From Methanosarcina barkeri str. Wiesmoor (lineage in GTDB: Archaea > Halobacteriota > Methanosarcinia > Methanosarcinales > Methanosarcinaceae), in contig NZ_CP009526.1 in NCBI RefSeq assembly GCF_000969985.1, forward strand, positions 4,712,001-4,776,000: DNA of 64,000 nucleotides. Reading direction: 5' to 3'. This document shows, piece by piece, positions 55,361 to 64,000 of the stretch. Position numbers and translations under genes: made by a program. The first letter of the stretch is position 1. Each line of letters opens with the position of its first letter. A model generated the notes under the pieces. That model was given only the letters and a program-made list of their open reading frames with translations, was not told the origin of the DNA and made no database searches.

Positions 55361-56197
55361 TCAAGTCTCATGCTCGTGCATATGCTCTTTGTCGTGGGCA
55401 TGCAGATGCTCGTGCACAAGCTTGCCGTGAAAGTGCATGTGCTCATGAATCAGATTTGTGGAAAGAAGGAGTTCCAGGTTATCCAGCACTTTCTCCGCAT
55501 TTCCATCCGCAACAATTCTATGATCTTCACTCATGACTATGGCCCTTTTGCTGATCTGTTCTACCAGTTCCAAGTCATGAGTGGCAATAATTATCGTCTT
55601 TCCCCTGTTTCCAAGCTCCTGTAATAGCTCTGTAAGCCATAGCTGGGTTCTTGGGTCCAATCCAGCGGTAGGTTCATCCAGTAAAAGGATATCAGGATTA
55701 GTAGCCAGGATAGTTGCAATACAAACCTTTTTCTTTTCCCCTCCGCTCAGAGTGTGAGGCGCCCGATCTTTGAGCTTGGTCAATTCCATCATTTCCAGGA
55801 CTTCCATTACTCTGGTCTTGACGTCTTCTGGAGTCATATTAAGCTGCAGGGGCCCAAATGCAATCTCTTCAAAGACCGTAGACGAGAAGAGCTGCACATC
55901 TGAATTTTGAAAGACAAAGCCAACTCTTGTCCGGAAATAGGACCTGAATTTATTGTCCTTAATAGTATCGAAAACCTCTTCTATTACCATATTGTCAAAG
56001 GCGTAGAATTCTCCGGCTGTTGGATATATAAGTCCATCCAAAATAGCCAGTAGAGTCGATTTGCCGCTACCGTTTGAGCCAATTATGGATATCTGCTCGC
56101 CGGAATTAACCTTGAAGTTGATATCTTTCAAGGCATTTATCTTTCCCGTATAGGAATATGATACATTCCTTAATTCAAAGATCGTCCCCACGTTCAT
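55361..56197 (-). CDS. cbiO: Cobalt/nickel ECF transporter ATPase CbiO
   Basis: This 278-residue ABC ATPase energises metal uptake. Walker A GSNGSGKST (about 38-46), Q-loop VFQNSDVQLFS, signature LSGGEKKKVCIA (about 143-154), Walker B ILLLDEPTAGLD (about 164-175) and His switch ATHD are present. After residue 250 comes a His-rich tail (11 His in the last 28 residues, e.g. HEHMHFHGK and HEHLHAHDKEHMHEHE), which may hold cobalt or nickel. It starts 2 bp after cbiQ with AGGTGAC upstream. Confidence 0.93.
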   Translation of the reverse strand: MNVGTIFELRNVSYSYTGKINALKDINFKVNSGEQISIIGSNGSGKSTLLAILDGLIYPTAGEFYAFDNMVIEEVFDTIKDNKFRSYFRTRVGFVFQNSDVQLFSSTVFEEIAFGPLQLNMTPEDVKTRVMEVLEMMELTKLKDRAPHTLSGGEKKKVCIATILATNPDILLLDEPTAGLDPRTQLWLTELLQELGNRGKTIIIATHDLELVEQISKRAIVMSEDHRIVADGNAEKVLDNLELLLSTNLIHEHMHFHGKLVHEHLHAHDKEHMHEHET

Positions 56198-56198
56198 G

Positions 56199-57134
56199 TC
56201 ACCTAAATATATTTTGGGAAGTCGCCACCAGGACTATGCTCAGGGCTATCGATGCTGCACCTGTGATATAATCTCGCTTACGCATTTTGAACTCTTCCAT
56301 CGTTTTAACATCTCCGGTGAAGCCTCTGGATAACATAGCCATATGAACTTTTTCGCTCATATCCAGAGATCTTATTAGTGTGTATCCTATGCGTCCTCCG
56401 ACCCACTTCTGCTCCTCAAACATGTTTCGAGACCTTATTGTCCTGGCTTTCTTTGCAATATACATCTCGCGAACAAGATCTATTAATAAGAAAATGTACC
56501 TGTAAGCCATACCTAGCGTGAGAACATAGATCCTTGGGACGCCTACACTGCGTATAGCCTTAAAGAGCATTTGCTGAGGTGTAGTGAGAAAGAGCAGAAC
56601 TATGGCAGAAACACATGTTGCAACACGCATAATAAATATACTTGCTGCGTAGACACCCTGCTTCGTAATATAAACGCTTTCCGGCAGCGAAAATGGCCCA
56701 AGGTGAGCCCCAGGCCCCAGATATATCAATTGAATAAGTGGATCACCCGGAAAGAAGATGTTGAAAATCATGGGTAAGGCAATAATTGCCGAAAAAATGG
56801 GAATAAAGAGCCAGACTCGTTTGATAAAATAACTGACTTCAATCTTGCTGATGTATGCGATTAGTACTAAAAAAACATAGACAGATGTCAGTATCTTCAG
56901 ATTAGTTACCAGGACCGTTGCAAATATTATGGTCATGATGGAAATCAGCTTGACCCTTGGATCCAGGCTCTGAAGCAGGCCCTTACGCCTTGAGTAGCTT
57001 TCCGCAATAAAAGCAGCTTCTATGAATTTGAAAATTTCCTCAATTGTCCTGCCTATGAAGCTTTTCTTTCCGTGATACGTAGCTAGGCATTCGCAAGTTT
57101 CATCATTCACTTCTTTCATCCATTCCGGAATCAT
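56199..57134 (-). CDS. cbiQ: ECF transporter transmembrane protein CbiQ
   Basis: This 311-residue integral membrane component couples CbiO to CbiM. It has five to six helices and the CbiQ cytoplasmic ATPase-contact motifs AKKARTIRSRNMFE (about 232) and MAMLSRGFTGDVKTM (about 270), the two short Ala-Arg-Gly-like segments typical of the family. It lies between cbiM (36 bp upstream) and cbiO (2-bp gap). RBS GGAGGTTT precedes ATG 57134. Confidence 0.93.
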   Translation of the reverse strand: MIPEWMKEVNDETCECLATYHGKKSFIGRTIEEIFKFIEAAFIAESYSRRKGLLQSLDPRVKLISIMTIIFATVLVTNLKILTSVYVFLVLIAYISKIEVSYFIKRVWLFIPIFSAIIALPMIFNIFFPGDPLIQLIYLGPGAHLGPFSLPESVYITKQGVYAASIFIMRVATCVSAIVLLFLTTPQQMLFKAIRSVGVPRIYVLTLGMAYRYIFLLIDLVREMYIAKKARTIRSRNMFEEQKWVGGRIGYTLIRSLDMSEKVHMAMLSRGFTGDVKTMEEFKMRKRDYITGAASIALSIVLVATSQNIFR

Positions 57135-57170
57135 AAACCTCCAGAAAAAGTAAACTGAGGTATTGGTCAG

Positions 57171-58163
57171 TTAATCTTTAGCAATCTTTTTGCCCATGAA
57201 GTACAAGATGCCCACGCACAATATTACTCCTATCGCAGCTGCTAAAATATATCCCATAATCGGAGGGAGATTTGAAAAGCCGTAATCAGAGATTGGGGCA
57301 TGCCAGAGGTCTGAAAGCTTTTCCAGGCCCGGTGGCATATAACCGACTCTGGCTTTAAGCTCCTCCGGGGCCCATTCACCATATGCAGTGCCTGCCGCAA
57401 GCAGTCCCAGAGGTGTTAGAATTATCAACAACAGAATACCAATAGCCAGGTCTCTTGTGCTTTTTTTCTTTGATACTTCTTGAGGAGCAGCTTTCTCTGC
57501 ATAGAATATGGATGGATCTGTTCTCTGAATATAGACAAATATCAATGCTGAAACTAGTGCTTCAAGGATACTGAATACAAATGCATGCTCCAAGAACATA
57601 GCTGGAACAGTTACACTTAGCGGATATGGCATATAGAGAGGTAAACCATTTGCACCTCTATATAAAATAGGCTGCAATCCAAGAATAAATCCTATGAACG
57701 TAGCTGCTACGGTGAGGGATAACCAGGCCCCGATGGCTATAGCGATTACCCTTCGTGAGGATTTGATATCTGTGTTTCCGCTAATAAACTTGTAAGTGTA
57801 ATAACCAATAAAAGGCATAATAACTGCCATACTGAAACAGTTTGCCGCATAAGCGGTTACCCCTCCATCCCCAAACAGTAGCGCTTGTAGCGCCAGGGCT
57901 ATAGATATGGCTATAACTGCAGCCCATGGTCCTATAACGACAGCAATTATAGCCCCACCCACTGCATGGCCGCTGCTTCCACCGGGCACGGGCAAATTGA
58001 ACATCATAATAACAAAAGCGAATGCTGATGCTAGGGCAAGCAGCGGAGCTCTTTTAGACCCAAGGGTTCCCATTTTCTTTCCTGCATAAAGCCAAATCGG
58101 GATCATGATGATCCAGAATGCGATAAATGTACTTGGGCCTAAATAACCATCCGGAATATGCAT
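57171..58163 (-). CDS. cbiM: Cobalt/nickel substrate-binding membrane protein CbiM (CbiMN-type)
   Basis: It begins with the metal-site sequence MHIPDGYLGP (His2 and the N-terminal amine bind the metal), with a second His in the core SSGHAVGGA (about residue 65). The N-terminal 220 residues are the CbiM fold with about six helices; the remainder (about 235-330), with two further helices and GTAYGEWAPE, looks like a fused CbiN/NikN module. Because the setting is corrinoid enzymes, cobalt is the most likely cargo. First gene of cbiMQO. Confidence 0.92.
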   Translation of the reverse strand: MHIPDGYLGPSTFIAFWIIMIPIWLYAGKKMGTLGSKRAPLLALASAFAFVIMMFNLPVPGGSSGHAVGGAIIAVVIGPWAAVIAISIALALQALLFGDGGVTAYAANCFSMAVIMPFIGYYTYKFISGNTDIKSSRRVIAIAIGAWLSLTVAATFIGFILGLQPILYRGANGLPLYMPYPLSVTVPAMFLEHAFVFSILEALVSALIFVYIQRTDPSIFYAEKAAPQEVSKKKSTRDLAIGILLLIILTPLGLLAAGTAYGEWAPEELKARVGYMPPGLEKLSDLWHAPISDYGFSNLPPIMGYILAAAIGVILCVGILYFMGKKIAKD

Positions 58164-58907
58164 AGCATCCCCAAAATTGCAAATATATTCCTTGTCACAT
58201 ATAATTGTATTTTTATCATATAAAAATAGTGTATAAGCATACGTTATATGCTATAATTTTTCTATACTTAATACTTTATTTTGCTTTCGGCAAGTTGACA
58301 TTTATTTTCTATACTTTTAATGATAACGATTTTGGTAAAAATATCCCCCTTAATTGTAAGTAGTTATTAGGTTAATATATAGCCCAAATATGACCTTTTA
58401 TAATAACTTTTAATGAATAAATGTTTCAGTACTTGTATATGCCGTGGAAGTTGAGCCAAATGTTAACCAGCTTTAAACCTAAGATTAAGTCTGTGTTTTT
58501 TCAAAAACGACATCAAAATTTATCATATAAAAAAAATATTCTAATCTTTAATGACGACACGTCGAAAGCAGGTAAAAACATGAGAAAAACATAGCAATTG
58601 AAATTTACAGTACTTAAGGTACACTACCAAATTCAAAGATCAGTTAAAATTCAAAGATCAGTCAAATTTCCATTGGTCATCGGTTAAGATATTTTCTTGC
58701 CTGAAATATATCAATTTTGCATTAGAAGTCAGCCTTAAATTTTTTTCTCTTAACATGAAATCGATACTTGTTCCAGCTCATAATTTATTAAAATATTTAA
58801 CAAATGTTAAGGGAGTTGACGTAACTTATCACGATTCCTCACTTAACTGAAGACAATGAAGACCATTAAAGCCATGAAGATAGATTAAAAAACCGTGAGG
58901 AAAAGTT
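58164..58907. other. Intergenic region upstream of cbiM with dyad and duplicated segment
   Basis: No gene seen. The dyad GCATA-CGTTA-TATGC (58237-58251, within ATAAGCATACGTTATATGCTATAA) lies 75 bp upstream of cbiM beside AT-rich TATA-like sequence and may be a metalloregulator operator. The duplicated segment lies at 58665-58854. Confidence 0.5.
58665..58854. repeat. Duplicated segment, copy 2
   Basis: It matches 55091-55277 from AATTTCCATTGGTCATCGG to TTAACTGAAGAC. In front of it the sequence (CAGTTAAAATTCAAAGATC at 58642) also aligns with the sequence left of the MITE in copy 1, suggesting that the MITE entered one copy after duplication. Confidence 0.75.
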
Positions 58908-60128
58908 TCACTCACTAATTTCTTCTTCCTGATCACCATGCTTATGCTTTTCATGGTGTTCATGTTCATGGTGTTCATGTTCATGGTGCTCATGTTCATG
59001 GTGCTCATGTTCATGGTGCTCATGTTCATGGTGCTCATGTTCGTGGTTATGTTCATGCTCGATTTTGTTTACTTTTATTTGTTTTCTCTCAAAGACCTCA
59101 TGTACCGAATCATTTACAGCAGCTTTAACAGCTTCTTTATCAACGTTTGAAACCGCTGAAAGTATCTTGAGGGTAGGGGTAGCTCCTTCCTTTGATTTGA
59201 TCACATCTTCCTGGGGCTCTTCATAATATATTGTAATGTTCTGTTTCACGGTTTCTGACCCATTGTCCAAGAAAAGCTTGATGTGCCCTATAAACTCGGG
59301 ATTTAGTTGCAGCACCTTTGCTTTTATTGTGTTCATCAGTTCGGTTGTTAATTCCCTGGAAACCTCAGTACTCAGGTTTCCATTTTCAACCGCAAACTCT
59401 ACAGAATAACTGCCTACTTTTGAGGCTTCAATTGAATTTTCTGTCTCCTGAGGTGCAGAAGGTTCAGCTTTAGAAGGTTTTACTTCTTCTGTTATCTCAG
59501 TCGGGACTTCTTTGGATAGTTCTTCAAGATCAGGAAGCACTAATCGCATAAAATTCTCAAAGCTTTCACCTGTGTCTTTTCCTGAAAGCAGGACTACCCT
59601 GGACTTCGGATTCAGTTGCTGGACCGAGGCTTCAAGGATTGGAATTCGAATAGGTTCTATCAGGTCTATCTTATTTATCCCGAGAATTTCCGCATCGATA
59701 ATCTGCCTCATGGCAAATTCCTTTACTTCTTTCATCAGGTACTTGAAACGGCTGCCGTCAATCAGGGTCACAAGAGGAGCGATTTTTACCTGCTCACCAA
59801 GGTTCATAAGTTCAATTTCTTTCTTTATTAGATTCGGGAAGGCGATGCCTGTGGGTTCGATCATAAGGATGTCAGGCTTGTATTCATTTGCAAGATGAGT
59901 AACTGTTACCCTTAATCCTACTTTCAGAGAACAGCAGATGCACCCACTTGTGATCTCTTTCGTATCGAACCCGAACTTTTTTATCACATCCCCATCAATT
60001 CCGACTTCCCCGATCTCGTTCACTATAATGGCAACTTTTTTCCCTTTCTCTGCCAGGTATTTGCCCATATTGATAATAGTGGTGGTTTTTCCGCTTCCCA
60101 GAAATCCTCCCACTACAATGACCTGCAC
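58908..60128 (-). CDS. CobW/COG0523 GTPase with His-rich tail
   Basis: This 406-residue G3E GTPase has Walker [11 protein letters not shown] (7-16), the CxCC motif (SGCICCSLK, about 62-66), EPTGIAFP (about 91) and GINKIDL (about 148), then a Pro/Glu-rich linker and a second domain, ending in a His/Glu repeat region of about 45 residues made of HEHEHH units. The tail probably stores or delivers Co or Zn. GTG 60128 with GGGAGG upstream is the start; an earlier ATG at 60194 lacks an RBS. It follows the RamA-like gene by 81 bp, in the same direction. Confidence 0.9.
   Translation of the reverse strand: MQVIVVGGFLGSGKTTTIINMGKYLAEKGKKVAIIVNEIGEVGIDGDVIKKFGFDTKEITSGCICCSLKVGLRVTVTHLANEYKPDILMIEPTGIAFPNLIKKEIELMNLGEQVKIAPLVTLIDGSRFKYLMKEVKEFAMRQIIDAEILGINKIDLIEPIRIPILEASVQQLNPKSRVVLLSGKDTGESFENFMRLVLPDLEELSKEVPTEITEEVKPSKAEPSAPQETENSIEASKVGSYSVEFAVENGNLSTEVSRELTTELMNTIKAKVLQLNPEFIGHIKLFLDNGSETVKQNITIYYEEPQEDVIKSKEGATPTLKILSAVSNVDKEAVKAAVNDSVHEVFERKQIKVNKIEHEHNHEHEHHEHEHHEHEHHEHEHHEHEHHEHEHHEKHKHGDQEEEISE
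58940..59060. repeat. 18-bp in-frame tandem repeat encoding the CobW His tail
   Basis: About six copies of an 18-bp unit (ATGGTGCTCATGTTC and variants on the plus strand) encode repeated HEHEHH on the minus strand. Copy number may vary between strains. Confidence 0.9.
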
Positions 60129-60209
60129 GTTTTTTCCTCCCTTCGTATCTTCTTGCTTATTGCTTATTTTTTCCCTATTTGCTTTTAATCTCAATAAGCT
60201 TACCCTTTT

Positions 60210-61829
60210 TTACTTTCCTGCGACTGTCAGATTTTCCCATTTAAATCTATCGTCAGGGCAGGCGTGCAGACAACGCTGGCAATTTGCACCATCACAGAGG
60301 TCAGTCCTTATTTTTACGACTCCGTTTTCTTCCATTCTCAGGGCTCCGTTGGGGCAGACCTTTACGCACTTATGGCAACCTTCACACCCCTCAATTACCA
60401 TGGTAAGGTAAGTCCCGACCTTTTCCAGTACTTCAAGTCCTTCTTCTCCAAGTTCAGGAATATCCCTTTCAACCTGGCGGTCAATTTTGAGAATAGAGGA
60501 AGGCTCACCAATTATGGGCAGTTTTTTCTTCTTCAGGAACTTCTGAAGCATCTTAAAAGCCATTCCCTCGTTCCAGTAAGCAAGCTCCAGCATATAAGCT
60601 TCCTTAAAAGCATCGGAGGTTGCAAACATTACATGGGTGCCCACTATTTCCTTTGCAATTGCCTGCAGCTCCCAGAGTCTGTCTTCAGAAAGCAGGATTT
60701 CTCGGGCAACAGTCAGAGAAGTATTTCCGATCTGGGAAACATAATTCGCGTTGTAAGGGATCATTCCCACCTTATGGGCTTTTGCAGCGTCCATATAAGT
60801 GCCTGCCGCGCCTGACATGTGAGCTGTCTGTAGTTCTTCCATGTCTATGCCTGCAGCTGCACAGAGAGTAATATGCCCTGCCCGGATTGCACCTATTGCT
60901 CTCCCTGCTTCAATAAGGTCCTTGTTCGTGAATTTTATCCCATCCTGCAGGTGAATAACACCATCCGGAGTCTGAATTTTTGGCAGCACAATTAATTTGT
61001 TTCTCATGCCTGCTTCTATAAGGGCAATGACTCCAGTACCTGTGATGCCTTTTGCAGTGAGTTCTTCCTTTTCCACAATTTCTCCGGTTTTCGGATTTAC
61101 AAGGTCTCCCTTGGTGGCCGTCATATCTTTGTCAAGTACGTAACAGCGCAGGTTTTCTCCTTCAAATTCCACATCAGAAATTGTATGAGGGGAAGCAATA
61201 GACCCATATTCTATCTCTTGTCCTTCAAGAGCTGGGCCTGCGGCAGCCGAGCCTGTATATATAACGCCGTTTGCTTTAAGAGCCATTTCAGCATTTGTTC
61301 CGTAATCCGTTGCAATCGCTACGTCATTACTCTCAATCATGCCAGCCTTTACAATAAGAGCAAGAGCATCGGCTCCGACTTCGTGTTTAATTGCCGGGGG
61401 CACAAATAGTTTGCAATTTGTAGCTTCTTCAAATCCCTCTATTTCTGCCAGGGGTATTATGCGAGCATCCCTGTTTTGCTCTTCTATGTGATATTTTTGC
61501 TTTTTACGCTCTCCGGCGTATGCCAGGTCTTCGATCGGAATACCCTGGAAGATTGAAAGCTGAATTGGGTTTCCGCAAATTGAAAATTTTTCCATTTCTG
61601 CCAGGTTCACTCCAAGTTCAGCAAGAATATTCTTTACCGCGGTTGCCGAGAGCCCGTGAGCCTTATCAAGCCCGTAGTGGATTGCAAAATCAAGATGATC
61701 CATTACGTTTGCTCCGGGCAGGGGATTTCTCAGTGTTATGACGGTTTTCTTAATCTCACCGGTCTCCAGGTCAATTTTCTGAGCCCTAAAACCGCTGGTT
61801 CCGAGGTCAATTGCAACTCCTATTCTCAT
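60210..61829 (-). CDS. RamA-family corrinoid protein reductive activase
   Basis: It re-reduces inactive Co(II) corrinoid proteins using ATP and its Fe-S clusters. The 539-residue protein has an ASKHA ATPase fold (IDLGTSGFRAQKID at 7-20, ATDYGTNAEMALK at about 190) and two C-terminal [4Fe-4S] motifs (CEGCHKCVKVCP, about 484; CDGANCQRCLHACP, about 511). RamA is the methylamine activator; the closely related methanol-side homologue, which I recall as MAP or RamM, would fit the location between cobW and mtaA. Which it is cannot be decided by eye. RBS GGAGGTTAAGAT. Confidence 0.88.
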   Translation of the reverse strand: MRIGVAIDLGTSGFRAQKIDLETGEIKKTVITLRNPLPGANVMDHLDFAIHYGLDKAHGLSATAVKNILAELGVNLAEMEKFSICGNPIQLSIFQGIPIEDLAYAGERKKQKYHIEEQNRDARIIPLAEIEGFEEATNCKLFVPPAIKHEVGADALALIVKAGMIESNDVAIATDYGTNAEMALKANGVIYTGSAAAGPALEGQEIEYGSIASPHTISDVEFEGENLRCYVLDKDMTATKGDLVNPKTGEIVEKEELTAKGITGTGVIALIEAGMRNKLIVLPKIQTPDGVIHLQDGIKFTNKDLIEAGRAIGAIRAGHITLCAAAGIDMEELQTAHMSGAAGTYMDAAKAHKVGMIPYNANYVSQIGNTSLTVAREILLSEDRLWELQAIAKEIVGTHVMFATSDAFKEAYMLELAYWNEGMAFKMLQKFLKKKKLPIIGEPSSILKIDRQVERDIPELGEEGLEVLEKVGTYLTMVIEGCEGCHKCVKVCPNGALRMEENGVVKIRTDLCDGANCQRCLHACPDDRFKWENLTVAGK

Positions 61830-62124
61830 ATCTTAACCTCCTCCAAAAAAAGTTTAAGATTTGTTAGCCAGTACGTTTTAGACATATTCTTAGTTTAATA
61901 TATTTAGATAAGTATTATGTTGAATAAGATCTAAAGATATTTAACTGAATTGTTTGTTCTGAACGACTCTTCTCAGTTCATAGACTGTCAGAGTCTGGCT
62001 CTAGAGCTTTCACTCATCCTGCCAAAACTAAAAAAATATGATGTAGAACACAATTCCAGGCATTCTAAAATCTTTAAAACTATGGAATGTGTCCTTAAAA
62101 AAATAAAGAAATTTTTGTGCCTTT
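61830..62124. other. Gap between mtaA and the RamA-like gene
   Basis: About 295 AT-rich bases; no gene. It may carry a promoter for the RamA-cobW pair, since the gap is longer than usual for an operon. Confidence 0.4.
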
Positions 62125-63144
62125 TCAGGCGTAGTACTCGTCTCTTGCTGCGACCAAAGCTTTGACATTTTCGAGAGGAGTCATGGGTGCAATCCCACAG
62201 CCAGGTGCAAGCACATCTATGCCGCCTTCAAGAGCTACTTTTGCTTCAGCTTTTATCTTATCAATAGGTCCAGGCAGCAGGGTAAAAGGACTGGAAATAT
62301 TTCCTACTAATCTTGCTCTGTCTCCAATGATTTTCTTTCCTTCCGCTGCGGTACCGATCTTTTCTTCGACGCTGAGTCCTTCAAAACCGCAGTCTGCCAT
62401 GTCGCTGAGGATCGCGTTAACCTTACCACAGATGTGGAGTACAGTCACGGAGTTAACACCAGCGGAAAACTTCTGTAATCTTGACTGGAGGAACTGTTTA
62501 AATGTTTCCGGGCTCATGAGGTCAGGAGAAGCGACAGGGTCTGCAATAGCGATAACATCTGCACCAGCTTCGACCATTGCGTTTGCATAGGCGATTGCAG
62601 CTTCTGCGGAGATATCAAGAGCCTGTTCGAAGAGGTCAGTTTTTTTAATGGACCATTTCATGAAGGATTTTACACTTATCAGGTCGGAAGCTAGTGTAAC
62701 CGGGCCTTCCATACCTCCGATAATTGGTACATCAGGTCCTACTTTTTCCCTGACAATTTTAATGGCTTCGAGCACGGCTGGAATTCTGTTTCTCTGCAGG
62801 AGATCTGCAGGGACGACTGCGCCATCGAGGTTTTTGGGGTAGGGGCTAGCGGTGACAGACGGCTGCCTGTTCTTGGTACCCATGTTGATTTCACAGCCCA
62901 TTGCTTCACCAAGAACGGTAAGACAGTAGGGAAGCCTTACAGCTTCAAGTCCACTAAGTTCATAGTTAGCAATTGCCAGTTTTGCCATAAGTTCGGGATT
63001 GGTGTGAGCTTCAGGCCAGGCAGCTCCAACTTTATCCATAAGTTCTACAATCCCGGTCTGGGTTACGGAGCAGACAGGTACTTTGTCAACGGGCTTGCCT
63101 TCAAGGGCAGCTAAGAGTCTCGTTTTAAGTGTAAATTCGCTCAT
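62125..63144 (-). CDS. mtaA: Methylcobamide:CoM methyltransferase MtaA (methanol-type)
   Basis: MtaA transfers the methyl group from MtaC to coenzyme M. The 339-residue uroporphyrinogen-decarboxylase-like barrel starts MSEFTLKTRLLAAL and carries the zinc ligands of this family at the classical numbers: His237 and Cys239 (VLHICGK) and Cys316 (APGCGIAP). The N-terminus and middle (QTGIVELMDKVGAAWPEAH, MGTKNRQPSVT) match what I remember of the methanol-specific enzyme better than MtbA of methylamines. Start ATG 63144 has AAAGGT upstream; ATG 63150 is also in frame. Confidence 0.9.
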   Translation of the reverse strand: MSEFTLKTRLLAALEGKPVDKVPVCSVTQTGIVELMDKVGAAWPEAHTNPELMAKLAIANYELSGLEAVRLPYCLTVLGEAMGCEINMGTKNRQPSVTASPYPKNLDGAVVPADLLQRNRIPAVLEAIKIVREKVGPDVPIIGGMEGPVTLASDLISVKSFMKWSIKKTDLFEQALDISAEAAIAYANAMVEAGADVIAIADPVASPDLMSPETFKQFLQSRLQKFSAGVNSVTVLHICGKVNAILSDMADCGFEGLSVEEKIGTAAEGKKIIGDRARLVGNISSPFTLLPGPIDKIKAEAKVALEGGIDVLAPGCGIAPMTPLENVKALVAARDEYYA

Positions 63145-63714
63145 AGTCATACCTTTTTAATTTATCTCTATTTATTTTTATTAAATTTTATTGCCTACTT
63201 GACAATATTATTGTTCAGACCTTTTAAATCCAAAATGTTTCACGCCCCGGAATAGAAAATCCAGAGTTTTGAAACACAGTTAAAATCTTAGGTTTCACCT
63301 GAAAACTCAAAAATAAATTTGAATCTCCCTTTCCACCTCGCCCGAGCAGAGATAGAAACCAGGGCACTAAAAATAATTCTCAGGCTCCTTTGATACATTA
63401 GAGTACGGGCATTTTTTTAGTTAACAACTTATAAAAGCTATTTGTCAAGAATATTTTTTTATCATATTTTTAATAAACGAGGTCATAAATTTCGATCTCG
63501 TTGTTCAGTTTTAAACAGTGGCTAGATTCTACACTTTTTCACCTTACTCTGTTAATGGATCAGGTCTGATCTGATAAAGAATCAAGTGCAATTTATTTCT
63601 ACCTTATTTCTTCTTTTACTTTGCTCCCTCTTTTACTTTGGATTTCGAGATGTTTTTCAGAATCTATGTCAAGCTTCTTATTCTTGTATCTCATTGAATC
63701 ACAATGGGGATTCG
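63145..63714. promoter_or_regulatory. Divergent promoter region of mtaA and a P-type ATPase gene
   Basis: No gene seen in 570 bp. AT-rich stretches at about 63170-63215 (mtaA side) and 63430-63475 (ATPase side) would carry the promoters. A minus-strand frame at 63599-63784 overlaps the ATPase start and is most likely chance. Confidence 0.4.
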
Positions 63715-64000
63715 ATGGGGAAGAATCTGACTGGCGGTAACAGCAAGATTTGTTCTCCCCAGGGGAACGAACATAGTATTCCACTTTTGGAGTTTCTTCA
63801 AAAGTTAAACGTTGACGAAAATGGACTGAGTGAGCAGGAAGCTACCAGTCGGCTCAAAGAATGTGGAGACAATGTTCTTGAAGAAACAGGGAAAGAGAGC
63901 ATAATAAATAAGTATCTCAGGCAGTTCCGGAATTTATTCTCTATCCTGTTAACTGTGGGATCAATTCTGTCTTTCGTTGGAGAATACCTTGATCCAGGGC
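63715..64000 (+). CDS. P-type cation-transporting ATPase, N-terminal part (cut by the window edge)
   Basis: The frame from ATG 63715 is open to the window end (95 residues). It matches the cation-ATPase N-terminal domain: LNVDENGLSEQEATSRLKECGDNVLEE, then the start of the first membrane helix (NLFSILLTVGSILSFVGEYL). Such ATPases move H+, Ca2+ or other cations. The actuator, phosphorylation DKTG loop and remaining helices lie beyond the window, so the substrate class cannot be given. RBS is weak. Confidence 0.85.
   Translation, partial: MGKNLTGGNSKICSPQGNEHSIPLLEFLQKLNVDENGLSEQEATSRLKECGDNVLEETGKESIINKYLRQFRNLFSILLTVGSILSFVGEYLDPG

Noticed and set aside
60210-61829. Firm naming as RamA of the methylamine system
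   Set aside because: No methylamine methyltransferase genes are in the window and mtaA is adjacent, so the methanol-side homologue is equally likely.
62125-63144. Naming as MtbA (methylamine-type)
   Set aside because: The zinc ligands do not distinguish them, but the N-terminal sequence fits the methanol enzyme as I remember it.

Overview
The window is chromosomal DNA of a methanogenic archaeon, almost certainly a Methanosarcina species. It carries F420-dependent methylene-H4MPT dehydrogenase, the methanofuran enzyme MfnB, a methanol:CoM methyltransferase system (MtaC, MtaB, MtaA and a RamA-type activator), NrpR, a thermosome, SufBC, archaeosine TGT and a TBP. Large AT-rich intergenic gaps and GTG/TTG starts with GGAGG/GAGGTG ribosome-binding sites fit this genus. 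No CRISPR array, rRNA or intact transposase was seen; one tRNA-Arg(GCG) was found.

Layout. 0.7-11.3 kb: cofactor and housekeeping genes (membrane protein, mfnB, HisA-like, tmk, DUF166, DUF2111, mtd, serB plus a coiled-coil gene). 11.3-13.3 kb: an island of repeats with a bacterial-looking acetyltransferase. 13.3-16.6 kb: an operon of UbiA prenyltransferase, geranylgeranyl-reductase-like flavoprotein and radical SAM protein, possibly a prenyl-quinone/methanophenazine or lipid pathway. 17-23 kb: archaeosine TGT, a pyruvate-kinase C-domain protein, PAC2/DUF473 pair, thermosome. 23.5-31.6 kb: DUF2795 protein, a GlcD/HdrD-like FAD/Fe-S oxidoreductase with a Met-rich tail, a membrane ferredoxin with its own winged-helix regulator and palindromic operators, then sufCB. 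32-37.2 kb: metallo-beta-lactamase protein, NrpR, Zn-ribbon/wHTH protein, degenerate cis-prenyltransferase, GTPase, tRNA.

38-63 kb is one functional block for methanol use. It holds mtaC-mtaB with a GPR1/FUN34/YaaH-type membrane protein downstream, three Msr-type (ArsR-like HTH plus FilR1/DUF1724) regulators, a TBP, two CobW-type GTPases, a cobalt-type ECF transporter (cbiM-cbiQ-cbiO), a RamA-family corrinoid activator, mtaA, two HyuA-like ASKHA proteins of unknown role and a CDF transporter. Together they would import cobalt, insert and reactivate corrinoid, move methyl groups from methanol to CoM, and regulate the pathway. I recall a similar order around one mtaCB locus of M. acetivorans, but could not check it. 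The window ends inside a P-type ATPase.

The gaps hold several families of non-autonomous mobile elements. Three can be delimited precisely, including two nested insertions with 8-bp target duplications, as well as many short tandem repeats.
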